Assembly (NCBI GenBank): GCA_963576565.1
Contig: OY755045.1
Coordinates: 39,142,667-39,206,666 of the forward strand
Source: Aspidapion aeneum
Lineage: Eukaryota; Arthropoda; Insecta; Coleoptera; Brentidae
Direction of reading: 5' to 3'
Length of the DNA stretch: 64,000 nucleotides
Positions 53,504 to 64,000 of this stretch are shown here, in pieces. Both the position numbers and the translations under genes were made by a program. Below the pieces are notes generated by a model. The model had not been told where the DNA came from and ran no database searches. It worked only from the letters and a program-made list of their open reading frames with translations. The stretch's first letter is position 1. Each line of letters starts with the position of its first letter.

Positions 53504-53842
53504 ACTTCTTTCGCTGTTTTGAACTTATACGTATAGGTAGAAGGCTAAACTGCGAGCGATACAAACTTTTGTTTTCTTTTTCTCCTTTACGTCGCCTTTG
53601 CTTGTTCGTTCGTCTATTTTCGTAATTATATTTTATGGGGAGCTCCTTTACGCGTCAAAAGAACGCCTCGTTAAGGCGCCTCTGTGTGATGAGATTCTGA
53701 CCCAATAAAGCCGAGTTTCTCGGGCCAAAGTTTCATATTTGTTCCGGTAGAAAGCCAGTAGAGAAACGACAAATAATAGATATTAGCAACAGAATACGGG
53801 TGGCTAATTTAGAACAGGGTTTCAGAGTTTCAGGGATATATA

Positions 53843-54536
53843 CAGGTTGTTCCTAAAAGGTTTTTACATAAAGTGATTTCTTTAGAAATGCTGACTGAAT
53901 AATTATATTAATGTTTGCTGACAAAGAAAATAAGTTTCAAAAAATTTCACGGCCTTCCCTACTATATGATTCATTTTTTGTAACATATCTTGGTATTTTT
54001 TCTATGTTAATAAAAAAAAATTAGAACCCCACTCTTAAGTCATTTGTGCCCCCATCTTTACAGCTCAAGGGTGGTTGAATAATTGAAACGTATTTAATTT
54101 TTTTAAATTTCCAATTTTTTTAAATTTCCATTTTTTTAAATTAAATTAATTTGATTATTTCGATGTTGCATCGAACACTAAAAACCAAAATATCTCGAAA
54201 ACGGCCTACTTCAGCGAAGTGTAACAACATAACCTTTTTTGCTTTAAAATTGATTTCGTAACGAAAAAAGAAAAAAAATAGTGATGTAAAGCGACCTTTA
54301 ACAGACACAGTGAAAAAGTGTTCATATTCGGATATTATCCCAAAAAACTCCCGTATAACAACTTTAAAAATAATAAATGTCAAAAAATATTCATAATATA
54401 AAAAAAAAAACAATTTTTAATTTTTAACTTTAACACTATATATCTCGGAAACGGAGCAACTTCGAACAAAGGTAAATTACATGAAATCTTATTTTAGCCT
54501 TGGGAATATGTGGTAAGAAATTTTAGGGAAACCTTG
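53843..54536. mobile_element. mariner-type MITE (694 bp)
   Basis: CAGGTTGTTCCTAAAAGGTT on the left partly mirrors AAATTTTAGGGAAACCTTG on the right, with TA on both outer sides (53841-53842, 54537-54538). Its left part (TTTGCTGACAAAGAAAATAAG, CACGGCCTTCCCTACTATATG) is shared with the outer arms of the palindrome at 16590-19160. No transposase is readable. Confidence 0.7.
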
Positions 54537-55577
54537 TATATCATTTTGTTATCTTTCTTTTTTAACTGACGTATTTTCGTTGATAGAATATGACTAGTAT
54601 ATGACTTTTTTTTCTTCTGAGCTGTTATTGAGGTACCGTCCCAGAAAGGAAAGCATGCCCGAGTAAAGGCAGAAAGAAAAAGAGTCTGATCGATGGCAAT
54701 CAGGTATAGTTAGTCTAGGTATCGAGATAGATGTAGGACCAAAATACTGGGAATAAGCAAGTAGGGTCACTAAACGCATAAGCCCAAGCACCAAAAAACT
54801 GCTGAGAAAAACGACAGGGTGCACACAGGATCTTGGAATCATATTGGAAATTTAAACGAGACAAACCTACTAAAAGAGCAAACGTATTTAATTCAAAAAC
54901 TACATTATTAGCCAATAAAAGAGGTACTATCAAGACACCTCGAGGCAGAATATGAGGCATAATTAATGATGACGCAACAAATTTTCATGACCTTCAGTTT
55001 AATAACGAGAAAGATTTAAACACAAGGAAGGACTAACTAGCAACCAAAATATGATTTAGAATTGCGGAGGGTAACCCTAATGAAATATCTGAGGCATGCC
55101 AGAATGAGCCTACGCTGTCCTACTCTCCTCGTCTACGCACGGGTCACTTCACACACACTGAACTGCTATTACGAACAATTATTATCAAAACAAAAATGAA
55201 ATTAGAGTTTTAAAAAGTATTTTGAGCAATTTTACTGACTGATTAAAAATGGTCAGCTGATTAGGTTTAAATAGTTTACAGAGGCTTATCAATTGGCTAG
55301 ATCAACAGATGATCCAGAGAAACACTCGACCTAGAACAAAAAACACTCCTCGTAGAGCCAGCTCTATTTTTTATTTTTTGGATATAATTTTTAACATATT
55401 TTCCTCGGCTTGGCTTGGGCAACCCGTTTTTATCTTAAAGATGTAGTTTTAACACAGTCTGAACGTCTATTTAATCAGTTTGAAGATAGTTTTTCTTAAA
55501 ACATTTTATTTCTAAATACTTAAATTTAATAGTTTGGGAATATTATTCTAAAAAAAAACCAAACAGCTAAAATCAAG

Positions 55578-56000
55578 ATTGGTCTGGGCAGCGTTCGGGA
55601 AATTAAGTTACATATTGCAAAATAAAAAATATACTCAGTACTATATGGATAAGGTGACAAAACCCAAAGATCCATGGAACGACAAATTTTCCATGTAATA
55701 CTAACAGATAGGAAAATGAGTGAATGGATAAAAAATAAACCAAAGTAAGGGATGTCAGAGGAGAGGTAGCAAAGTTAAAATGGAAATTTGCCGGTCATAA
55801 TATCGGACAAAAAGACGATCGATGGAACAAATGTATTGTAATCTGGAGACCTTAAGAAAATAAAAGAAGTAGGACAAGACCCCAAATGAGATGCGCAAAC
55901 GATTTGAAGAAACATGCGGGGACTACATGGATGAACAAGGCGACAGACAGAGAAGAGTGGAAGATATAGGAGGCCTATTTTTAGAGTTGCATCGAAGAAA
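55578..56000 (+). pseudogene. LINE C-terminal relic
   Basis: The plus strand reads VWAAFGKLSYILQNK, then MERQILHVILTDRKMSEWI, VRGEVAKLKWKFAGH, DDRWNKCIVIWRP, SRTRPQMRCANDLKKHAGTT, WMNKATDREEWK. This is the well-known C-terminal region after the RT domain of RTE-like LINEs of insects (RRMERAMLG, KWxWAGHIAR, RRPPxRWxDDLK pattern). Scattered stops and a lost RT core make it dead. It belongs to another subfamily than the relic at 32880-33850. Confidence 0.8.
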
Positions 56001-57096
56001 GCTCAACAGATAGATAGTTTAGGACTGTGCCAAAAATAATCGTTCAAATAAGAACGATCCGCCACTATCAAACCGAGGACATTATGTTAAAAAACCTAAA
56101 CAAAAAAACTAGAGATCTTAGATCAGCTTGCCCATGGTAGGCATCGCAGCATGTATCCCGATAATGGTACTAATTTTCTCGTTAGAGAAAATAATTTCTT
56201 CAACACGGGGAACTTTTTTACATCTTCAAGAAAGGATATAAAACTAGGCTAAGACCTTGGCGTTCTAGGAATCATTAAAGATCAATTGGTAAATGTATGG
56301 ATGATGAAAAGTCATCTTTTCATATCTTAGTAAAGCATAGACCACCCGCTGCGACAAAAGAATCGTTTTTGAGAATAATTGTACTTAGCTCTAGGATTTT
56401 TCAGCACATAAAATCGGCTTCTACGCTAAAACAGCAGCTTGCCATAGCAAAAGGAGTGCAAGCAAGGTAACATAAATGTATAGAGGATTTCCGGCCCATA
56501 AATTTATTCAAGATTTTATCAAGTACTAGTCTATAAGTTTCTCTACTGTAGCATATTGATTTATCGGGTCATATAACACAATGAATGTTATTTGTTACGG
56601 TTAGGTATACAACTAGTTGTGCAGCTACACACACATAGCTATCAGGGGTATAACAAAGAGATCAAAAGATACAATGTTTGTTTTAGATTTTGTTTGGTTT
56701 AGTTTATGGAGGTTGCTCTTATAAAAGGTGACCCAGTTTGATAATCTATAGGGTGTTTAATTTTAATTTTAAATAAGACAGGATTAGATTTTTGTTTAAA
56801 CCTATTACCTTAAAACGTGCTGCTAAAACTGTAACCATTACTTTTCAAGAAGGCATTGTTATTTCTCTGTCTTTTTCTAAGCTCCGTGTAGTTACTAAGG
56901 GCTACTAAAGGCTTGCAGGCTAAGCAATAATTAAAAATAAATCCTGCTTAAAAGATGCTTAGTTTTTTCTGAAAAGTGAATATAACCTTCAAATACATTT
57001 TTTTTCTTAACAAATAATCCAAAATTATGGATGCCAATTAAGTGCTAACAGTGGACTTGGCCCATTTCGAATAAGGTTGATTTGAAACACTTTCTG

Positions 57097-57425
57097 TAGG
57101 GTTGGCAGGGTAGTGCCGTGGTAAGGTCGTCGGCTTCACATACAGAAGCTCGCGTCTCGAACGCTGCAAAAACAAAAAAAAATCTGTCGCTCTGTGGCCG
57201 ACTTCCTTTTTAGCGTTCAACAGCCGTCATTGAATAATCATACGATGCGATGCACGCAAAAAATATAAGTCGACATTGATCATCGAGGTGTAGTCCAGGA
57301 GCCGACACGCAGCCAGCCGTGGAACCAGGGATAATAACCCAGTGGCCTGCTATAAGTGCTATATACTCGGGACCAGGACGGCGCACAATGGTGAGGTCAT
57401 ATGAGATTATGCCGCCAAAATTGCT
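57097..57425 (+). mobile_element. SINE-like retroposon with tRNA-like head
   Basis: Starts TAGGGTTGGCAGGGTAGTGC, CGTGG, almost the same head as SINE copy 2 (22814). It contains an A-box-like TAGTGCCGTGG and, about 38 bases later, a diverged B box (GCGTCTCGAACGC). The body (GACATTGATCATCGAGGTGT, GAACCAGGGATAATAACCC, GACGGCGCACAATG) is unlike the other SINEs, and the tail is A-rich (CAAATAAAAATAAAAAAT). No target duplication was seen. Confidence 0.6.
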
Positions 57426-57959
57426 TCAAATAAAAATAAAAAATATATAAAATATTTCATGCCATTATTTTGTAACCATATCCAACATAAAAAATATCAT
57501 ATCACTAATACCATAAAAAAAATTACTACTGCAAAAAATTCATTTCAAAAGTTTTTGCAAGGCAAGTAAATATTTTAATAAAATGAAAAAACATCCATGA
57601 AGTTGAAGTAATTTTCCCCAATGGCTGTTTTAAAATTTATCCCTAAAGTTATTTTCTTAAAATTATATAATGTTCTTTGAATTTAATCGATAATATTTTG
57701 TTTTCTCAAATATCTTTCTTTTGGTTCAATAAAGTAAATTAGCTACTATGATACACTTTATTTTTCTAAAAATGAAATGTTTCAGTTTCTGCAAGGAAAT
57801 TAATAGTTTGCGAAGTTTGCCGAAGATTAGATTTTGCACTAGAAAGAAACTATAACTCACCGTCTTTCATAACTAGTTAATTGTATTTGCCCATGTTTGC
57901 CTATTCAAATGTTATACATTTTTAAAGTAAGCCGTGCATCTCGATGACGCGTCACTTTA

Positions 57960-58145
57960 AAAATCCTTGAATTTTGAGTCAATTTTGGCACCTCTTCATT
58001 CCTGTCGATGGGATTCTTATATTTCTCGGGTAATTTTGTTCCTCCAAAAGAATTTGCTTTCCCAAGGAACAAGCTTTCAAAATTTGTGTAAATCTCCAAA
58101 AACCATATTGAAGTTTTCATGCCATTTGCCCCCAAAAATAGCTGT
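57960..58145 (-). repeat. Interspersed repeat, minus-strand copy (partner at 61010-61190)
   Basis: Its reverse complement shares TTTGAAAGCTTGTT, TTTTGGAGGAACAAAATTAC, CCGAGAAATATAAGAATCC and AATGAAGAGGTGCCAAAATTG with plus-strand 61010-61190, at moderate identity. The two may be the inverted ends of one 3.3-kb element or two independent copies. Confidence 0.6.
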
Positions 58146-58379
58146 TTTTAGAGAATCTATGAAATCCCATAAAAACAAGTCATTACTGTTATTAACTTGC
58201 TGTAGATCTATGACTTGAACATAACTATAGAAATTTTTGTACTTCTATTATATAAAGCATTCATTTTTTTTAATTAGTGGGGGTGCTGACCATATACTAT
58301 CATCCAGTTTATTAGAATATCGGGTGAAGCAAAAAAAAAACGAAAAAAAAAACTGAATTTTTTTTCGTTATAACTCTTA

Positions 58380-59280
58380 AACTATGCTACCGATTTTATT
58401 GAAAAAAGCTGATGGTTGCAGGAAATGAATCAGGATTTTAAGAAAAAATAATTTATCCGCAATCTTGAAATTACAAGATGGAGCACAAAATCATGCTAAA
58501 CCCTTTAAATTTGCTTGTTGACGTGTAAACCTCTTTAGGCGCGTTTAGCAGTTTTTGTGGGTAGCGAATTGAACTGAGCCGTCAGGCTCGGCTATGGAAC
58601 GCTCATTCGGGTGAAGTCGGCTCGAGGTGACTAACTGCGAGAACATTCAGCGAGCGATATGATGATGCGGATGAAGGCCAGTATTATTAATTTCGACTTG
58701 TTGAAGTTTTTTGGTCCGAAGATAACACACCTTTTTTTAGTTTTATGTTCCAGATATTTTTTTAGTTTTTTCTTTTAATTTATAAAAAATCCTATTTCTG
58801 CCACGCACGGGCGAGGTACGCTTTACGAAAATCAGTTGGATTGTTCCAAAAAAATTATTTTTTGTTTTAACCTTTAATGTACAGATTTCAATTCTGTCTC
58901 TATTCATTTCCTAATAAATTAATTACTACTAAACCGATTTTCCTCAAATAAAAAGTATCAAAGCAAAAATTAATTGCGCTTTAAAGGTCCCTATCGAAAT
59001 TTATCACCTTCTTAAAATTCAAGATGGCGGTCAGAATCAAACTTAACCTTTCAATTAGGCTTAGCAGTTTTGGAAGTATTAATTTTTATTTTAACCATTG
59101 ATAGGGCAAAGATGTTTCACAAACTATACGATTGCCTAATTTTGTCTGCATTTCCTCACAAATTCATTAAAACTAAACCGATTTCAATTAAATGAAAAGT
59201 ATCATAGTGAGAATCAATTGCTCTTTGAGCATCACCATAGCAACTTTCGTCAATTTTTAAATCAAAAGTGGCCGACTAAA
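58380..59280. repeat. Degenerate repeat of about 260 bp (two to three copies)
   Basis: 58890-59060 and 59150-59290 share AAATTnATTA-ACTAAACCGATTT, AAATnAAAAGTATCA, AATTGCnCTTT and AAAnTCAAnATGGC-like blocks. A more diverged piece with ACCGATTTTATTGAAAAAAG and ACAAGATGG lies at about 58390-58480. Nothing coding. Confidence 0.55.
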
Positions 59281-60513
59281 TAATATTTGTCTCTTTATGA
59301 ACGATCGCTATTTTTAGTTGCGAGTAATTTTCACGCCCTATGGATGTTAACCATGATGCTTTTTTGTTCATTAGAAGCAGTTCATTTATAAGGAATTCAT
59401 AAGCAAAGAAATGCAAGCAGAATTAAAAAAGCAAACAAGAAATCCATCCCAAATTTTTAGGCTCATAGATTGTTTGGTAATTTCCGAAGAAAGTGTATTT
59501 TTACCATATGATAATATTTTTTTTTTACTTTCTGTTAAACTTTGATAAATTATTATAATCCAAAAAACTATTTTGTCTGGGGGTAAGGCCATCAAGCACG
59601 CAGTCACCTAAGGTTTGTTATATGAGGGCAGCCAAATGCGCACAATAAAACGAAAAATTTATTAAAAAATTATTAACACCACTTGCAAAGTGCAATTCAC
59701 CCTATTAAAATCGAACATTTTAAAGAATTCTATGATCAGGAGAGGCATCAAAATAGGCCGCCAATACTCCAGCCCCGGACCTGAACCTAATAATTATAAA
59801 AACATGTAATTTAACATTCTCTAGTTTCGGTTTGTTATTACCGAAATAGAAAAGAAATACTTATTAACTTAGATATTTATGAAATAATAAACTCCGCTAG
59901 CGTTAAAATACCGGTATTTTTATAAAAAAATGCAACTTACCAAGAAACCTAAATAAGTTTTGTTGCGAAATTTTATCAAAAGATTCTGATTTTCTTCTCT
60001 ACGAACGCACCAAAAAGATAATGACACATTGTGTTGCATTGTTTTTGACACATTTATTCCAAGCCATCAAATTTCTAATTACTTGGAGCCATATCACTAT
60101 GAGATACTTGAAATAATACTCTAGAGGTGGTATTGCATAGAGTAGGATTTCCTTAAGGTCGATAAGTATATCAGTAGTAACTCAGGTGACCGACAAATTG
60201 GGAGGAAACATGATGACGCCTCCGCGATGCTTAATTTCAAATTCACTATTACAGGTATTATGGGAAGTATGCCAACATTTACAAATAAAGCCTTAAAATT
60301 ACTGCCTATATAAAGCATTCCTAAAATTGTCTTATTATAATATTTTTACGCTAGAACTAATATAGTACAATAAATATACGTACACGCTGATCTAGAGCTA
60401 AATAGAAAACATTTGTAGGTACTTGCAAACCCCAAAAGCCGCGTAAAACAGCCAGTAATTTATTTTGTATTTGTATTTTTTGTAACTTTAGACCCCTTTA
60501 GTACGTCCATGGG

Positions 60514-60707
60514 CAGGGCCCGTAGTAGGCACGGGCAAACTGGGCTTCTGCTCAGGGGCGCCCATTCATAAGGGCGCCAAATCAGAGCTCTAAAGGTGCT
60601 AAATTGTACATCTAGAGTGGCCGGATTAGATGTATTTAGAAGTATGAGTATAGGCGCGCCAATTTACTGTTTCGCCCAGGGCGCCTAAATATCCCTGGTG
60701 GGTCCTG
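60514..60707. mobile_element. hAT-like MITE (194 bp)
   Basis: Begins CAGGGCCCGTAGTAGGC and ends CCTGGTGGGTCCTG. CAGGG...CCCTG-type ends and the GGGCGCC-rich interior fit a hAT-type non-autonomous element. Flanks TCCATGGG and TTATGGGC may be a decayed 8-bp duplication. No coding sense. Confidence 0.6.
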
Positions 60708-61009
60708 TTATGGGCTTCAGTTATTTAAATGTATTGTAGGTTCTAAGGTTATATATAAATTCAAAGCATTTTGAGACATAAAACATATTAATATTTTGAC
60801 AGCAAATAATTAAAGTTTTTGTAGTCGGCACCCCTACTAAATATAAATATTTTGGTTCCGTTTTCGAGAATAAAGGTTCTCTTTAAATTTGGTATGGCCA
60901 CGGATCACCTAACAAAATGGCTGTATGATTTTAAAAATTATAAAATTGTCATTTGTAAAACGATATTTAAGGTAAATGGTGTATTTTTGGGAATTTCGAC
61001 AATTTTTTA

Positions 61010-61190
61010 AAAAGTGCTATTTTTAAATATGTTTGGCATAAAAACTCCGGCACCATTGTTGTCAAATTATACAGTTTTTGAAAGCTTGTTTCTTAATATA
61101 ACTAATTCCTTTGGAGGATCAAAATCACCCAGAAAATATAGAAATCCGAGGCACACAAATGAAGAGATGTCAAATTGGGCCCTAAATCCA
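61010..61190 (+). repeat. Interspersed repeat, plus-strand copy (partner at 57960-58145)
   Basis: See the partner entry: shared TTGAAAGCTTGTTTCTTA, TTTGGAGGATCAAAATCACC, CAGAAAATATAGAAATCC and AATGAAGAGATGTCAAATTGG. The 64-codon ORF at 61014-61208 lies over it and is not conserved as protein in the partner. Confidence 0.6.
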
Positions 61191-61898
61191 ATGTTTTTTT
61201 TTACATAGCATTACTTAAGTTTGAATTTTTTTATTAGACACCCGGTCTACTTACATTTACCGCAATATTTTTTTAAATAATTCTGTTAAGCTTTAATAAT
61301 ATTTAGATAAGAAATAAGAATAAAAAAATTAGTAGTAGTACTTAAAAAAAATATTTAATCTTAAGAGCATTTTTTTTAATTTTTTTACAAAACGCGATAT
61401 TGTTAATTTTGGTATTTTTTTGCTCGGTTCTGTGTAAAGATAATATATAAATTTAAGCACATTGTGATAGGCTAACTCAAAAAATACAATAATTATTATA
61501 CGAGATCAAAATCACCACTAAACTGTGTTCAAGAGAAGCAAATAATCCAAAAATTTTAAAAATTACATATTTAAATTTTGGTGAAAATTTCACTTCTAAA
61601 TTTTTTTATAAAAAAACTCAAAATATTTGTTGAGATTGTTATAGAGCGGTAGATAGATACATCTACTGGCTGCATAAAACTGAAAACAAAATTGTCCTAC
61701 AAATTACCGTTTTGGAGATATTTGACAAAAAGTAGGTTACTATCAATCTTCACCTTTAGGGCGTCGCGACGCTACCTATAATGCGACGCCGAGCAAATCA
61801 CTGTTTTTTCCTAACTTCGTAGGGAGTCCTTAAACAGCATGCCAAGTTATATCAAAATCACCCAAAAATTGAATATTTCCAATTTGGCTGCCCGACCA

Positions 61899-62213
61899 TA
61901 TCGTCTATAACCAAGTTCTGCTGAGACGATAACCATGTTAGATAGATGCAAGTCTAACATGTATCAGGACCACCTTTCAGAAGGGGTGTAATAACGTGGG
62001 TCCACTGTGTATACTTGCTACGCAGTATAAAGATCCCTGCCCTCGATAAAGAGGTGTCAGGCAAAATTAAGTCCTCTTAGAGAAAGAAAACTTGCATCCT
62101 AAGGGGCACGTGCATCAGTTTGATATATGATGTACGGTTTGCGAAAAGGGCGCGCCGTGTGCCTAGTCGCTAGACCAAAAATGGTCTCCCCTCCACTACT
62201 ACCACTACTACTA
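61899..62213 (+). mobile_element. SINE copy 3 (ACT-repeat tail), 5'-truncated
   Basis: Starts TATCGTCTATAACCAAGTTC and matches the body of copies 1 and 2, with CGTGGGTCCACTGTGTATAC and CTTGCATCCTAAGGGGCACG, then CTAGTCGCTAGACC, the hairpin and (ACTACC/ACT)n. It lacks about 40-50 bases present in copy 1 before the 3' domain. No target duplication found; the 5' junction is in CCCGACCA. Confidence 0.85.
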
Positions 62214-64000
62214 CACTTTTTGTGAAATATTTAACTTTTGAGAAAATGACATAAAACTGAATATTTTCGGTGTACTTTGCATATACTACATATACTATGA
62301 AAATACTGTAACGGGCGAGCGGTCATTATGTATATTTATTTAATTATTTATTTAAGGCAACTACTTTATTTAGTTTTTATGCGAATATTTTGTGAGATAG
62401 TAATGAATGAATGAACCCAATAGAAACAGAGATAGAGTGGAACACAACACCAAGATGACACATGCGAGTCTTTCCTGGTGCGCTTCATCTGAAACAATGT
62501 AGACCTCTGGAAAAACAAAGTAGTTCTCGGGGCTGAATCCATGTTGGCGTTCTACAGTCTTGTTAGTACATGAGTAAGCTTACTTACCAATTCAAATCTT
62601 AAACCTCTAGACAACTGCTACTCGATTGGATGATATTTCTTTTTCACTATATTTCACTGTTTTGTTTTGATATGTTTCTGATATGAACTGCCCATCAAAG
62701 TTATTTAGATCAGGCCAATCTGAGATTAACTAAACTTCTTGATTTGATCTGAATTAGCTTTTTACCAATTTTTAGCTATAATACACTACTATACTCAGCT
62801 TGCTCTAACATTAAATAATCGATAGGTTGTTCATCAGATCTGTAGTTTTATTTTTAATTTTGTTGTTAAATAAAAAGGCCTTGTTTCTGGACTAGGCAAG
62901 TGTATATTTTAAAATAAAAAGATGAAAATATGAAAATATGACAAATTAAAAACAATTTGAGAAAAATGGGACAAAATTAATTATTTGACAAAATTAAACA
63001 AACAAAGCTAAATCATGTTTTATTTTAGGCAATTCTATTTCTACCCTCTTCCCAAGTATTTTAGACTTTAAATAAAAATCCCAAGTATAGGCAAAAACTT
63101 GATAAATTAATAAAAATACCAACATTACCCATGTTTTAATCAACTGATTTAAAACCCATTTTGATCCCAAAATAGTTTCCCACAAATCAAAAGTAAATAC
63201 ACAGAATTGTCTAAAATTATCCAAGTTTGTCAAATAAAGAAAGGGTTGAGGCAGTGTAATAATTGATACTTGACATTACTTACAAAAGTTAAAGTTTAAA
63301 GCACGCGCTTATATTTTAAAACCCGACTGACTTTTCAAAACTCTAAGACGGAACTAAATTTTTACTTTACAAGTTGAAAAAAACTGCTCTCAGATTATCC
63401 CTTCTTATTTGACATATTTGGGTAGGCGTACCTAAATTGGAAAAAACCTATACATATACATATTATTCCTAAACTTTTGTGTTTAAAAACAGAGACATGA
63501 AATAAAGTCAGTGACACAAAAAAAGAACAAAACATCAAATTTTCCCTGACTTAATTTAAGTAAAGATGGCCTACTCTTAAAGACGTCCCACGGGAACACC
63601 CACAAATAAGAAAATTCAGTTAAAGCTCAAAGTCACCCTAGATTACCTAATTTCGGAAAACAAAGAAAGCTACTTCAAAAGTTACCTAAACTGATCTAAA
63701 AAATGAAACGAACATCCTAGTAATGTCCAGTTTAAAATTTATTAATTATTTATCAAAATTGACCAATTAAAAAAAACACTTTGCCTTTAAAGAAAGTGCC
63801 TACGATTTTTTTGCTTTTAAAATCGAAACCGGGTTGGCATATAGCCTAAGTTGAGAAAACCCGGTGAAAAACTCAACTGCTATTTTCCAGAAAATTTCCA
63901 ATTTTCTCTTAAAAAATATGACAAATCAAATCTTATATTTACATAGCCTTTAGTAATTGTTTGATTTTTCTACATTTAGTAATTACTAATTAACCACTTT

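Larger units (their letters stand above)
37912..64000 (+). other. Dscam intron, at least 26 kb, continuing past the window
   Basis: No exon completing Ig7 was found on reading through to the end. The sequence is AT-rich and repeat-dense; individual elements are listed separately. The stretches 42.0-43.6 kb, 45.8-46.4 kb, 54.6-55.5 kb, 56.1-57.0 kb and 62.3-64.0 kb show no recognisable feature beyond short ORFs. The one at 54.6-55.2 kb has the feel of degraded transposon coding sequence. Confidence 0.7.

Noticed and set aside
54594..54960. Minus-strand ORFs of about 80 codons
   Set aside because: No recognisable domain; the plus strand looks slightly more like decayed transposon coding sequence, but neither is convincing.
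37767..64000. Array of alternative Ig7 exons as in Dscam1
   Set aside because: I looked for repeated forms of the LLYSFIEQTLQPGP or LKCSASGNPTP coding sequence and for the closing Ig7 half and saw none; only one copy is visible.

Overview
The window is a piece of an AT-rich, intron- and transposon-laden arthropod genome, most likely an insect. The evidence is five short exons of a Dscam-family cell-adhesion gene, spliceable in one frame, embedded in a dense mix of insect-type mobile elements: BEL/Pao, Penelope-like, jockey/R1- and RTE-like LINEs, mariner and pogo-like elements, MITEs, foldback elements and SINEs. I cannot assign a species.

Host gene. On the + strand, exons at 13102-13219, 24268-24371, 27618-27756, 31078-31280 and 37767-37911 encode Ig5, Ig6 and the first half of Ig7 of a Dscam2/3/4-type protein. 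Every exon has AG/GT borders and all phases match. Everything else in the window is intron of this gene or repeats in it: more than 13 kb upstream of the first visible exon, and more than 26 kb downstream of the last, with no further exon recognised.

Layout. 1-5738: 3' part of a BEL/Pao retrotransposon with one frameshift. 5720-6140: SINE copy 1. 7.4-8.3 kb: perfect-armed hairpin and a repeat with a tRNA-like block. 11.1-12.2 kb: decayed LINE reverse transcriptase holding a tiny MITE. 16.6-19.2 kb: Russian-doll palindrome of nested inverted-repeat elements. 19.8-20.7 kb: foldback element with arms built from a GATCGAAA-type tandem repeat. 22.1-24.2 kb: Penelope-like element (PLE) split by SINE copy 2. 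25-25.8 kb: 5'-truncated LINE with a 13-bp target duplication. 27.2-28.6 kb: MITE and pogo-like element around exon 3. 32.9-35.3 kb: two LINE relics. 37.9-38.6 kb: mariner-type MITE starting just inside the intron after exon 5. 41 kb: large inverted repeat and a TA microsatellite. 43.6-44.6 kb: tandem duplication. 44.7-45.6 kb: internally deleted mariner. 45.7-53.5 kb: layered complex of PLE pieces, a tandem duplication and two LTR elements in opposite orientation. 53.8-64 kb: MITEs, a LINE relic, SINEs and plain AT-rich intron.

The points I find most worth a look are these: (i) the SINE family and the LINE at 25 kb end in a similar 3' tail, a likely parasite-partner pair; (ii) the LTR element at 47230-51109 has its presumed primer-binding site repeated about 3.5 times and a leader made of alternating 82/94-bp repeats that stays open in all three forward frames; (iii) the order of events at 46.7-53.5 kb can be read from target duplications and an 8-bp microhomology junction; (iv) a MITE sits 11-13 bp from a Dscam splice donor.
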